From Alterisphingorhabdus sp051668705 (GTDB lineage Bacteria > Pseudomonadota > Alphaproteobacteria > Sphingomonadales > Sphingomonadaceae), in contig NZ_CP196351.1 in assembly GCF_051668705.1 (NCBI RefSeq), positions 682,001 to 746,000 of the forward strand: 64,000 nt of DNA, written 5' to 3'. Each line of letters begins with the position of its first letter. The stretch's first letter is position 1. Made by a program: the position numbers and the translations under genes. Shown piece by piece: positions 43,540 to 52,394 of this stretch. Below the pieces are notes generated by a model, which was not told the DNA's origin, made no database searches, and saw only the letters and a program-made list of their open reading frames with translations.

Positions 43540-45186
43540 ATGACAAAAGCATCAGACCTATTCATTCACTGTCTCGAAGAAGAGGGCGTTGAATATATTT
43601 TTGGCGTGCCTGGTGAAGAAAATCTCGACATGCTGGATAGCCTGTCACGCTCCACCAAGATTAAACTTATCTTGACTAGGCATGAGCAGGGCGCGGGTTT
43701 TATGGCTGCCACTTATGGCCGACATACTGGCAAGACCGGTGTTTGCATCGCAACATTGGGGCCCGGCGCTACCAACTTTGTGACAGCCGCCGCCTATGCG
43801 CAGCTTGGCGGCATGCCGATATTGATGATTACGGGCCAAAAGCCGATCAAGAAATCAAAGCAGGGCCGGTTCCAGATTCTTGATGTGGTCGACATGATGA
43901 AGCCTTTGACCAAATTCACCCATCAATTGGCCAGCTCTGACAATATTCCCAGCCGCGTGCGCGAAGCTATCCGTCTGGCTGAGGAAGAGAAGCCTGGCGC
44001 GACCCATATTGAATTTCCTGAAGATATTGCTGAAGAGCAAACCGACTCTACACCGCTCAAGGCCTCTTCAGTGCGTCGCCCAACAGCAGATACCAAATCC
44101 ATTCGTGCTGCAGTAAAAGCCATTGAGGAAGCAAAGTCTCCGATCTTGGTGATCGGTGCCGGTGCCAACCGCACCATGACCAGCCGAATGCTTAGTCAGT
44201 TTATTGAAAAAACCGGTATTCCGTTTTTGACCACACAATTGGGCAAGGGCGTGATTGATGAACGCCACCCCAAATTTGTTGGCTGTGCTGCATTGTCAGC
44301 CAATGACTTTGTGCATCGCGCGGTAGAGGCTTCGGATTGTATTGTTAATCTGGGCCATGACGTGATTGAAAAACCGCCATTTTTTATGAAAGAAGGCGGC
44401 GCGAAGGTCATCCATATCTCGACCAAAACGGCAGAGGTTGACCCTGTTTATTTCCCTCAGGTTGAGGTGATTGGCGACATTGCCAATGCGGTTTGGCAGA
44501 TTAAGGAAGATATTGTTCCTAATGGCGCTTGGACATTTGATGATATGCTGCGTTTCCGCGAAGCAGAGGTGGAGCATACTAAACCTTTGGCAGAAGATGC
44601 GCGCTTCCCAATCTTTCCGCCGCATCTGGTCCAGTCAGTACGCGATTCCATGCCAGATGACGGTATTATCTGCTTGGATAATGGCGTTTATAAAATCTGG
44701 TTTGCGCGCGGCTATACTGCTTACCGCCCCAACACTGTTTTGCTGGATAATGCTTTGGCGACAATGGGCGCGGGTCTGCCATCGGCGATGATGAGCGCAA
44801 TGCTCTATCCTGATCGCAAAGTTATGGCGATCTGCGGTGACGGCGGCTTTATGATGAACAGTCAGGAGATGGAGACAGCGGTGCGTCTGGGTCTCAACAT
44901 GACTGTGTTGATCTTGAACGACAGCAGCTATGGCATGATCCGTTGGAAACAGGCAAATATGGGCTTTGTTGATTTTGGTCTGACATATGGTAATCCAGAC
45001 TTTGTGAAATATGCTGAAAGCTATGGCGCACATGGTCATCGTGTTGAAAGCGCAGAGCATTTGCAGGAATTGCTGGCGCACACGCGTGATACGCCGGGCG
45101 TACATTTGATAGATTGTCCGGTGGATTATACCGAGAATGATCAGATTCTGAATCACGATATTAAAGAATTGTCGAAAAAGCTCTGA
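43540..45186 (+). CDS. Acetolactate synthase large-subunit-like ThDP enzyme
   Basis: This is a thiamine-diphosphate-dependent enzyme of the acetolactate synthase family. The cofactor-activating Glu is in LTRHEQGAGFMAATYGR, and the ThDP/Mg motif is GDGGFMMNSQEMETAV followed by LILNDSSYGM. ATG 43540 (MTKASDLFIHC) has GAGGGG upstream, so the 43 codons before it in frame are not needed. No small regulatory subunit gene is adjacent, which suggests a catabolic AlsS-like or other carboligase/decarboxylase rather than the branched-chain biosynthetic enzyme. It precedes an aldehyde dehydrogenase gene by 111 bp on the same strand, so a joint pathway is possible. Confidence 0.88.
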   Translation: MTKASDLFIHCLEEEGVEYIFGVPGEENLDMLDSLSRSTKIKLILTRHEQGAGFMAATYGRHTGKTGVCIATLGPGATNFVTAAAYAQLGGMPILMITGQKPIKKSKQGRFQILDVVDMMKPLTKFTHQLASSDNIPSRVREAIRLAEEEKPGATHIEFPEDIAEEQTDSTPLKASSVRRPTADTKSIRAAVKAIEEAKSPILVIGAGANRTMTSRMLSQFIEKTGIPFLTTQLGKGVIDERHPKFVGCAALSANDFVHRAVEASDCIVNLGHDVIEKPPFFMKEGGAKVIHISTKTAEVDPVYFPQVEVIGDIANAVWQIKEDIVPNGAWTFDDMLRFREAEVEHTKPLAEDARFPIFPPHLVQSVRDSMPDDGIICLDNGVYKIWFARGYTAYRPNTVLLDNALATMGAGLPSAMMSAMLYPDRKVMAICGDGGFMMNSQEMETAVRLGLNMTVLILNDSSYGMIRWKQANMGFVDFGLTYGNPDFVKYAESYGAHGHRVESAEHLQELLAHTRDTPGVHLIDCPVDYTENDQILNHDIKELSKKL

Positions 45187-45297
45187 ATGAGAGGCATGCC
45201 CCCGTTCCGGCAGGGGCGCCTTAAGGATTATTGACCGCTTGCTGGGGGCACTCAGCCAGTGGCGGACCGAGTTTCGATATAATTGGGGAATTAGCAA

Positions 45298-46734
45298 ATG
45301 GCCAAGCTGAAAGATGTATATCCGCTTTATCTGAATAATGAGGCGGTGCAGCCCAATACCGATCTGGCGGTGACGGATAAATACACCAATGAAGTGGCAT
45401 TCCGTACAGCATTGGCCACACCGGATGTGATCGAAAAAGCGATAGCGGGCGCTGTTGCGGCGACCGAACCTATGGCGCGTATGGCCAGCTATGAGCGGCA
45501 GGCTGTGCTCGACCATTGTGTGGTGCGCTTCAAAGAACGGTTTGACGAATTGGCCTATGCGTTATGCGTTGAGGCAGGAAAGCCGATCAAGGATGCAGAG
45601 GGCGAAGTTACCCGCCTGATCGATACGTTCCGTATCGCTGCAGAAGAATCGACCCGCAATTATGGCGAAGTACAGCCATTGGACATTTCGCCGCGTGCCA
45701 AAGGGTATCAGGGCATGTGGAAGCGCGTTCCCATTGGGCCGTGTAGCTTCATCTCGCCTTTCAATTTCCCGCTCAATCTGGCCGCGCACAAAATCGCGCC
45801 CGCGCTGGCCGTTGGCTGCCCTTTTGTTATGAAGCCGGCCAGCAAGACACCATTGGGTGCTTTGATTATGGGTGAGGTATTGGCAGAAACGGATTTGCCC
45901 AAAGGCGCATTTTCCATTTTGCCAGCTAGCCGCGATGGCGCTGATCTGTTCACCGTCGATGACCGATTGAAATTGCTCAGCTTTACCGGTTCGCCTGGCG
46001 TTGGTTGGGATTTGAAGGCCAAGGCTGGTAAAAAGCCGGTTGTGCTGGAACTGGGCGGTAATGCCGCTGTTATCGTTGACCATGATGCTGATCTGGATGA
46101 TGCGCTGGAGCGTATTATCTTCGGCGCATTCTATCAATCCGGCCAAAGCTGTATTGGCGTACAGCGTATCATCATCCATGAAGACATATATGATCGCTTC
46201 AAGGATATGCTGGTTGCCAAGACCAAAACACTTATTGCCGGTGACCCAAAAGATCGTGATACATTCATTGGCCCGATGATTTCAGAAGGCGAAGCAAAGC
46301 GGCTTAAAGGCTGGATTGACGATGCGGTTGCTGGCGGCGCGACATTATTGTGCGGCGGTGAACGTAAAGCAAATATGCTGGAAGCAACCTTGCTGGAAAA
46401 TGTCGATAGCTCTGCTGATGCAAATCGGGAAGAGGCTTTTGGTCCTTTGGCTTTGCTCTCTAAATTCAGTGATTTCAATGCCGCACTGGATGAAGTGAAT
46501 GACAGCAAATTTGGCCTTCAGGCCGGTATATTCACGCGTGATCTGTTCAAGACACTCGATGCTTGGGACCGTCTTGATGTCGGCGGGGTGGTGATCAATG
46601 ATGTCTCATCATACCGCGTTGATAATATGCCCTATGGCGGCGTGAAAGATTCGGGATTGGGCCGTGAAGGCATACGTTTTGCGATGGAAGATATGACTGA
46701 AATTCGCAATTTGGTCATTCGCCGGACCGATTGA
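45298..46734 (+). CDS. NAD(P)-dependent aldehyde dehydrogenase
   Basis: This is an aldehyde dehydrogenase superfamily enzyme of 478 residues. The catalytic Cys is in QSGQSCIGVQR, the general-base Glu in VLELGGNAAVIV, and the conserved Asn in SPFNFPLNL. The overall sequence resembles the glyceraldehyde-3-phosphate/phosphonoacetaldehyde dehydrogenase-like branch (YPLYLNNEAV, VCVEAGKPI-like region). The substrate is unknown. It lies downstream of the ThDP enzyme and ends about 150 bp before the cytochrome locus. No terminator between it and the cytochrome genes is certain. Confidence 0.9.
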   Translation: MAKLKDVYPLYLNNEAVQPNTDLAVTDKYTNEVAFRTALATPDVIEKAIAGAVAATEPMARMASYERQAVLDHCVVRFKERFDELAYALCVEAGKPIKDAEGEVTRLIDTFRIAAEESTRNYGEVQPLDISPRAKGYQGMWKRVPIGPCSFISPFNFPLNLAAHKIAPALAVGCPFVMKPASKTPLGALIMGEVLAETDLPKGAFSILPASRDGADLFTVDDRLKLLSFTGSPGVGWDLKAKAGKKPVVLELGGNAAVIVDHDADLDDALERIIFGAFYQSGQSCIGVQRIIIHEDIYDRFKDMLVAKTKTLIAGDPKDRDTFIGPMISEGEAKRLKGWIDDAVAGGATLLCGGERKANMLEATLLENVDSSADANREEAFGPLALLSKFSDFNAALDEVNDSKFGLQAGIFTRDLFKTLDAWDRLDVGGVVINDVSSYRVDNMPYGGVKDSGLGREGIRFAMEDMTEIRNLVIRRTD

Positions 46735-46859
46735 TGCTGTTTGTGACATAAAGCACAGTCATGATAGAGAAGTTTTTGTAAATTCCTGCTTGCCAGAAAA
46801 GCCGCTAAGAGCTTTAATGCAGGAATGTAATGGGGGTCGCATCGTTGTTTTAGAGGGGG

Positions 46860-46874
46860 CGGTCTTACAGACCG
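46860..46874 (+). promoter_or_regulatory. Small hairpin in leader of cytochrome locus
   Basis: A six-bp hairpin CGGTCT-TAC-AGACCG followed by TTTGGTTT lies 12 bp before the pentaheme cytochrome ATG. It could be a weak terminator or attenuator for upstream transcription, or overlap the translation start region. The role is unproven. Confidence 0.35.
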
Positions 46875-46886
46875 TTTGGTTTAACG

Positions 46887-48332
46887 ATGCCCAAGGCAAA
46901 CATATTTGCCAATTTATATCAACGTGCCGCTCTGGCGCGGCATTCCGCTTGGGCTATTGTCCGGCACCCTGCAACTATTCTCGCAGGTGTTACGGCTTCG
47001 CTAAGCGCGTTTCTGATTATCCTTGCCACACCGGAACCCGTTGTCGCTCAGGCATCTGATATATTGCCAAAGGGTCAGCATCTTGGTGTCGCGTCTTGCG
47101 CAGGGTCGACCTGTCATGGCCGCAATGCTGCTGATGGGGAGGTCGTCCGTCAGGATGAGTTGATGCGCTGGCAAGAGGAGTCAACTCCGGGCGGCGCGCA
47201 TAGCCGTGCATTTCGTGTATTGGGTGAGCCGCGCAGTCTGGCCATCGCTAAAAAATTGGGCATTGGTGATCCGCGTTCCGCGCAAATGTGTTTGGGCTGT
47301 CATGCGACACCTGCTGCAAGCAAGGGCGTGCGCTTTCAGCTTGATGATGGCGTCGGCTGTGAAGCATGTCATGGCCCGTCGTCCGGTTGGCTTTCCAGCC
47401 ATTATGCCGTGGGCGCAAATCATAAAGATAATGTCGCGCGTGGTCTGGTGCCGTTGGACAATCCAAAAGCCCGTGCCAGCAATTGCCTCGATTGCCACTT
47501 TGGTAGCGACAAAAAGGGTCAGTTTGTCGACCATCGCATCATGGCGGCGGGGCATCCGCGCATTTCTTTTGAGCTAGACCTGTTTTCCACGCTGCAACAG
47601 CATCATGATGTGGATAGCGATTATATCCAACGTAAGGGCAAGCCATCATCGGTTCAATTCTGGGCTGTAGGTCAAGCGATGGCGCTGGAGCGTTCGCTCA
47701 ATATGTTCTCCAAACCGGGCTTTGGCACAGAAGGATTGTTCCCCGAATTTTATTTCTATGATTGCCATAGCTGCCATCGCAAAATTTATGATGATCCTGC
47801 TGCGCGACCAACTTTCCTGGCCAACCCTGGCCGCCCCATCCCCAATGGCATGCCACCTTATAATGATGAGAATATGATTATGCTCTCCGCGGCGGTGCGT
47901 GTGATCGCGCCTGATATGGCGAAGCAATTTGATGGGCAGTCTAAGGCTTTTCACAATGCTATGGCTTTGGGTCGTGATAAGGCAGTGCTAGAAGCGCGCA
48001 AATTGTCACAAATGTCGCGCAATCTGGCCAATCGGTTCAGCAAAGGGCGGTTCACCCGCGCGCAGACATTTTCCATCATGAACATGATCGCCAGCGAAGC
48101 CATTGCGCCGCGCTTCACCGATTATGAGGGCGCAGTACAATCTGTTATGGCAGTGGATACGCTATTGTCCGGCCTAGTGAATGATGGTCAGGTTTCGGCC
48201 AGAGGGGCCAATGCACTGCGCATTCAAATAAATGATGCTTATGCCGCTGTGTCGGAGCCTAATGCTTTCCGTCCCCAACAGTTCCGCCGCGCGCTTGGCC
48301 AAGCCGTTCGCACCATTAGGACGTTGCGGTGA
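46887..48332 (+). CDS. Exported pentaheme c-type cytochrome
   Basis: This is a multiheme cytochrome of 481 residues with an N-terminal hydrophobic helix (ATILAGVTASLSAFLIILA) that acts as a signal peptide or anchor and ends near PVVAQA. Five haem-attachment motifs are visible: one unusual CX4CH (CAGSTCH), then CLGCH, CEACH, CLDCH and CHSCH. The layout is similar to cytochrome c554-like multiheme proteins. The C-terminal about 170 residues lack haem motifs and are helical (RDKAVLEARKLSQMSRNLANRF). It is the first gene of a four-gene envelope cluster with a GlcG/HbpS lipoprotein, a beta-barrel and a ten-haem protein. A periplasmic electron carrier is inferred. Confidence 0.9.
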   Translation: MPKANIFANLYQRAALARHSAWAIVRHPATILAGVTASLSAFLIILATPEPVVAQASDILPKGQHLGVASCAGSTCHGRNAADGEVVRQDELMRWQEESTPGGAHSRAFRVLGEPRSLAIAKKLGIGDPRSAQMCLGCHATPAASKGVRFQLDDGVGCEACHGPSSGWLSSHYAVGANHKDNVARGLVPLDNPKARASNCLDCHFGSDKKGQFVDHRIMAAGHPRISFELDLFSTLQQHHDVDSDYIQRKGKPSSVQFWAVGQAMALERSLNMFSKPGFGTEGLFPEFYFYDCHSCHRKIYDDPAARPTFLANPGRPIPNGMPPYNDENMIMLSAAVRVIAPDMAKQFDGQSKAFHNAMALGRDKAVLEARKLSQMSRNLANRFSKGRFTRAQTFSIMNMIASEAIAPRFTDYEGAVQSVMAVDTLLSGLVNDGQVSARGANALRIQINDAYAAVSEPNAFRPQQFRRALGQAVRTIRTLR

Positions 48333-48404
48333 CCAGATGCTGGCAAGGCTATTGGAAATAATCGAACACACCATGATGATATGTTGCACAAAAAGGATGA
48401 GGAT

Positions 48405-50438
48405 ATGCAGTTAGGCCGGCGCGATTCTTCGCGCAGACTGCTCGGCCTTGTCGTGGCTGGGGTATGTGTACTGTCCACTTCTGCTTGTGGCGGCGGTGAT
48501 GATAGCAGCACGCCTACTCCAGCTCCGGCGCCACCTGTTGCGGGGCCGGCTCCCGCCCCTGCGCCGCCAACTGGTGGCCTGTTCACACCTCCGCCGCAGG
48601 TGGCACTTACCGTCAGTGATGTTCAGCAAGTTATTGCCCAAGCAGTGGGCGAGGCTCAGGCACGCGGGCTAGCCTCTGATATAGCGGTTGTTGACCGTGT
48701 CGGTAACGTGCTTGCCGTTTTCAGCATGACTGGCGCGCCCGCCGAAACCCGTTTCAGCAGCGTTACCGGTGATGGCGGCAATGATGGTGATACAGCACTG
48801 CAAGGCGCTATGGTGCCTAATGCGGCGGCGGCGATAGCCAAAGCGATAACCGGCGCATATTTATCGAGCGGCGGCAACGCCTTTACCACCCGCACAGCCA
48901 GCCAGATTATTCAGCAGCACTTCCCTCCTGCTCCGACCACTATCGGTTTGGAGAGCGGCCCGCTTTTCGGTGTGCAGTTCAGCCAATTGCCATGTTCCGA
49001 CCTGTCGCAGCGCTTCTTGCCAAGTGGCGGTGTCTCGGCCTTTATCGGCCCCAAGCGCTCGCCATTGGGCTTGTCGGCTGATCCGGGGGGCTTGCCGCTC
49101 TATAAAAATGGCGTTCTGGTTGGCGGCGTCGGTATTATGGGCGATGGCGATTACGGTTTTGATACCAATATTTTGAATGTCGATCAGGATGATGAGGAAG
49201 CCATTGCCATTGCCGCGACACAGGGCTTTGCCGCGCCGACAACTATACGCGCGAACCAGATTACCGTGGACGGCACATCATTGCGGTTTAGCGATATGGA
49301 CGCAGATGATATTGGCCCGGTACAAAATAATTTTGCCGCCATTAACGAAACGCAGGGTGCGCTGCTATCGGTTACGGGCTACACCAATGGCACCATCATT
49401 GCCGGGACGGCTTATGGCAGTGAAGCCTCTGGCATAAGAGCAGCAACATCCGGTGAATTTGGCAACTCCGATGCCTTTGTTTTAACCGATGGTGCAGGTA
49501 ATAACCGTTTCCCCATTCGTGGCGGCACAGATGGCGGCGCGGTTGCGCAACCGATTACAGCCGCTGAAGCCCGCGCAATATTAGAAGAAGCATTTGCCGT
49601 GCTGAGCCGAGCGCGCGCGCAGATACGTCGACCGCTGGATAGCCGGATGCAGGCGACGATTTCACTGGTTGATACCAATGGCCAGATATTGGGCATTGTG
49701 CGCTCGCCAGATGGACCAATATTTGGGACTGATGTTAGCTTACAAAAAGCGCGTACTGCGGCATTCTTCTCTAATGCAGTTGCGGGCGATGAACTGCTGG
49801 CGACGCCTTCAGTGCCAAATGTGACGGACATTCCTAGCTATGTCACCAATACACGCGCTTTTCTGGGTGACCCTCAAGCACTGACCGGCACATTTGCATT
49901 TGCTGATCGTTCTGGCGGCAACTTGTCGCGGCCCTTCTTCCCTGATGGTGAAGTCGGACGTCCTAATGGGCCATTTTCTGTTCCGATTGATCAATTCAGC
50001 CCCTTTGCTGTTGGCTTGCAGGTTGATTTGGTGCTGCCCAATCTGGTGCAACATCTGGGCTTTGTAGCCAGCAATGGTGCCAGCGAGGATACGCCGCAAC
50101 GCTGCACGCAAGTGCCAGAATTTTCTCCTGGCCAAAACCGTTTGCAAAATGGCATTCAAATTTTTCCCGGTTCGGTTCCCATTTACCGCAATGGCCAATT
50201 GATCGGCGGCATTGGCGTTTCGGGTGACGGTATTGACCAGGATGATATGGTCAGCTTTCTGGGTCTGAATAATGCGGGTGTGCGGCTTGGCGGCGCTTTG
50301 GGCAATGCGCCCCCTGATATTCGTGCTGATCGTATTGAGGTTGATCTTGGCAATACGCGGGTGCGGCTGCGCTATGTCAATTGCCCCTTTGCGCCGTTTT
50401 TGGATACGGCTGAACAAAATGTGTGTGAGGGTCTGTAA
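48405..50438 (+). CDS. Lipoprotein with two GlcG/HbpS-type heme-binding-like domains
   Basis: This is a 677-residue lipoprotein (lipobox LSTSAC followed by GGGDD) with a Pro/Ala-rich linker. Two copies of a GlcG/HbpS (DUF336) domain follow. Copy one starts at LTVSDVQQVIAQAVGEAQARG with IAVVDRVGNVLAVF. Copy two starts at ITAAEARAILEEAFAVLSRA with ISLVDTNGQILGIVRSPDG. Each copy is followed by a related module with NGVLVGGVGIMGDG or NGQLIGGIGVSGDG, so the protein arose by internal duplication. HbpS relatives bind haem or respond to redox. ATG 48405 has AAGGA seven bases before it. Its stop overlaps the start of the beta-barrel gene (TAATG). Haem binding or interaction with the adjacent cytochromes is inferred. 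Confidence 0.85.
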   Translation: MQLGRRDSSRRLLGLVVAGVCVLSTSACGGGDDSSTPTPAPAPPVAGPAPAPAPPTGGLFTPPPQVALTVSDVQQVIAQAVGEAQARGLASDIAVVDRVGNVLAVFSMTGAPAETRFSSVTGDGGNDGDTALQGAMVPNAAAAIAKAITGAYLSSGGNAFTTRTASQIIQQHFPPAPTTIGLESGPLFGVQFSQLPCSDLSQRFLPSGGVSAFIGPKRSPLGLSADPGGLPLYKNGVLVGGVGIMGDGDYGFDTNILNVDQDDEEAIAIAATQGFAAPTTIRANQITVDGTSLRFSDMDADDIGPVQNNFAAINETQGALLSVTGYTNGTIIAGTAYGSEASGIRAATSGEFGNSDAFVLTDGAGNNRFPIRGGTDGGAVAQPITAAEARAILEEAFAVLSRARAQIRRPLDSRMQATISLVDTNGQILGIVRSPDGPIFGTDVSLQKARTAAFFSNAVAGDELLATPSVPNVTDIPSYVTNTRAFLGDPQALTGTFAFADRSGGNLSRPFFPDGEVGRPNGPFSVPIDQFSPFAVGLQVDLVLPNLVQHLGFVASNGASEDTPQRCTQVPEFSPGQNRLQNGIQIFPGSVPIYRNGQLIGGIGVSGDGIDQDDMVSFLGLNNAGVRLGGALGNAPPDIRADRIEVDLGNTRVRLRYVNCPFAPFLDTAEQNVCEGL

Positions 50439-52372
50439 TGAGCCTTTCGGTCAGCATATTGCCGCTTGTGGCGCTGGCTATGGGCCCGCAAGCAGGCGGT
50501 CAGGCCGCATCTGCATCAGTGCCGGATGACCAGAAAGAAAGCATTCCGGCTCCATCAAATGTTCCGCCATCAGTGGAATCTGGGCCAGATGCTGAAGACG
50601 CATTGATAGATGGACGTCGTCGTCCGGGGCTTGAAAAAGACCTGCCCGACCCGATCATTCAGGAAAATATTGGTGCAGTGCGAGCACCGCCACCCGAAGC
50701 CTTTCCCACCGATCAATTTCCTGTGCCGGATCGCTGGCGATTGATTGAATCGCTGGGCGTGGTGAAGGAAAACTGGTTCGACCCCTATAATCAGAATACG
50801 TATAAGGGCGATCGTCCTATCTGTATTCCGACTGATGAAGAACAGGAGCGACGTGAACAGCTAGGTTTGCCTGCGTGTAAGACACCGAAATTTCTGGGGC
50901 TGAAATCCAAGGATGAATGGTTCTTCGTTGTTAACGCCATTTCTGACACGGTGATTGAACCACGCAGTTTCCCAATACCTGTGGGCGTTCAGACCACCAA
51001 TAGACCGGACAGTCTGGATGTCTTTGGGCGCGCAGATTCGCTGGTGCTGGCCCAAACGTTCATTACCGGCTTTGCACTGATTAAAGGGCAAACCGCCTAT
51101 AAACCGCCTGATGTCGAATATCGTCTGACATTGGCGACACAGGTTAATCATGTCGATGTGCCTGAACGGCGGGTATTGTTTGTTGAACCATCGGAAGGCA
51201 CCGAACGGACGGACTTTTTTGTCGGCCTGCAAGAGCTGTTTGTTGACTATCACTTCCGCAACACGTCGGACCGGTATGATTTCGATTCTGGCCGTATCGG
51301 TATTCAGCCTTTTCAGGCAGATTTTCGCGGCTTTTTGTTTCAGGATAATCAGCTTGGCGTGCGCTATTTTGGAACGCGCGATAATAACCGGGTGCAATAT
51401 AATCTCGGCGCATTTTGGCGTTTGGAGAAAGACACCAATTCAGGCCTGAATGACATATTGGCAACGCCGCGCAGCGACTTTGTGTTTTTTGCCAATATCT
51501 ATCGGCAGGATTTCCCCTTGGTCGGGCTGACCAGTCAGGCCAGCATTACCTATAATATGAACCGCGAAGGCGGGGATATAGAGATTGATGATAATGGCTT
51601 TCCAGTGCGCCCTGCACTGATTGGCGATTTGCGTGGCCGTGATTATGATGTGGTCTATCTGGGTTATGCCGTTGATGGCCGTGTTGGCCGGTTTAACCTG
51701 ACGGGCCAGCTTTATGGCGCTTTTGGTGAAGACCGCAACAGCATCTTTACCAGCCAACCGGCCGATATTGCAGCCTATTTCGCTGCCGCTGAACTGAGCT
51801 ATGATTATGACTTTATGCGCTTTCGCTTGTCAGGCCTGTTCGCCAGCGGTGATGGTGACCCGGAAAACAATACCGAAGGCGGTTTTGACGCAATCTTTGA
51901 GAACCCGATCTTTGCAGGGGCAGACACCAGCTATTGGATTCGTCAGACCATACCTTTTGCTGGCGGCGGGCGTGCAGTCAGCATCAATGGCCGCAACGGC
52001 ATATTAAACTCGCTGCGCTCTTCTAAAGAGCAGGGACAAAGCAATTTTAACAATCCGGGCACGATATTGGCAGGCATTGGCGCTGATTTTGATCTGACGC
52101 CGGAAGTCCGCGTTTCCACCAATGCCAATCATTTGTGGTTCCACAAAACTGATACGTTGCAGACGCTGCGCAATGAGGGTTCCATCCCGACAGATATAGG
52201 TTGGGATCTTTCTGTTGCAGGCATTTGGCGGCCCAAGGCGACGCAAAATATAGTGTTCCGCCTGTCTGCGGCTGCTTTTGACCCTAGCGATGGTTTCTCT
52301 GACCTGTTTGCCCAATCGGGTGACACAGATATTTTCTATTCGGTGCTGTTCAATGCAATTCTGGCCTTCTAA
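50438..52372 (+). CDS. Outer-membrane beta-barrel protein of cytochrome locus
   Basis: I do not recognise a named family for this 644-residue protein. It has a short signal-like N-terminus (MSLSVSILPLVALAMGPQAG), a Pro-rich stretch, a globular part with two cysteines (CIPTDEEQ and GLPACKTP), and a long region of alternating amphipathic strands. Examples of the strands are YRLTLATQVNHVDV, DYDVVYLGYAVDGRVGRFNLTGQLYGAF and YDYDFMRFRLSGLFAS. It ends in Phe (FNAILAF), a usual outer-membrane barrel terminus. The size is comparable to MtrB-type barrels of porin-cytochrome complexes. It is translationally coupled to the upstream lipoprotein gene and followed by the ten-haem gene. A conduit role for electrons or substrates is inferred. 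Confidence 0.75.
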   Translation: MSLSVSILPLVALAMGPQAGGQAASASVPDDQKESIPAPSNVPPSVESGPDAEDALIDGRRRPGLEKDLPDPIIQENIGAVRAPPPEAFPTDQFPVPDRWRLIESLGVVKENWFDPYNQNTYKGDRPICIPTDEEQERREQLGLPACKTPKFLGLKSKDEWFFVVNAISDTVIEPRSFPIPVGVQTTNRPDSLDVFGRADSLVLAQTFITGFALIKGQTAYKPPDVEYRLTLATQVNHVDVPERRVLFVEPSEGTERTDFFVGLQELFVDYHFRNTSDRYDFDSGRIGIQPFQADFRGFLFQDNQLGVRYFGTRDNNRVQYNLGAFWRLEKDTNSGLNDILATPRSDFVFFANIYRQDFPLVGLTSQASITYNMNREGGDIEIDDNGFPVRPALIGDLRGRDYDVVYLGYAVDGRVGRFNLTGQLYGAFGEDRNSIFTSQPADIAAYFAAAELSYDYDFMRFRLSGLFASGDGDPENNTEGGFDAIFENPIFAGADTSYWIRQTIPFAGGGRAVSINGRNGILNSLRSSKEQGQSNFNNPGTILAGIGADFDLTPEVRVSTNANHLWFHKTDTLQTLRNEGSIPTDIGWDLSVAGIWRPKATQNIVFRLSAAAFDPSDGFSDLFAQSGDTDIFYSVLFNAILAF

Positions 52373-52394
52373 CTCTTCACCCGCTGTTGCGGGC

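Noticed and set aside
44635..45516. 293-codon antisense frame over the acetolactate synthase and aldehyde dehydrogenase genes
   Set aside because: It overlaps two clear enzymes with active-site motifs and its own product is unrecognisable, rich in His/Ile/Arg as typical of shadow frames.
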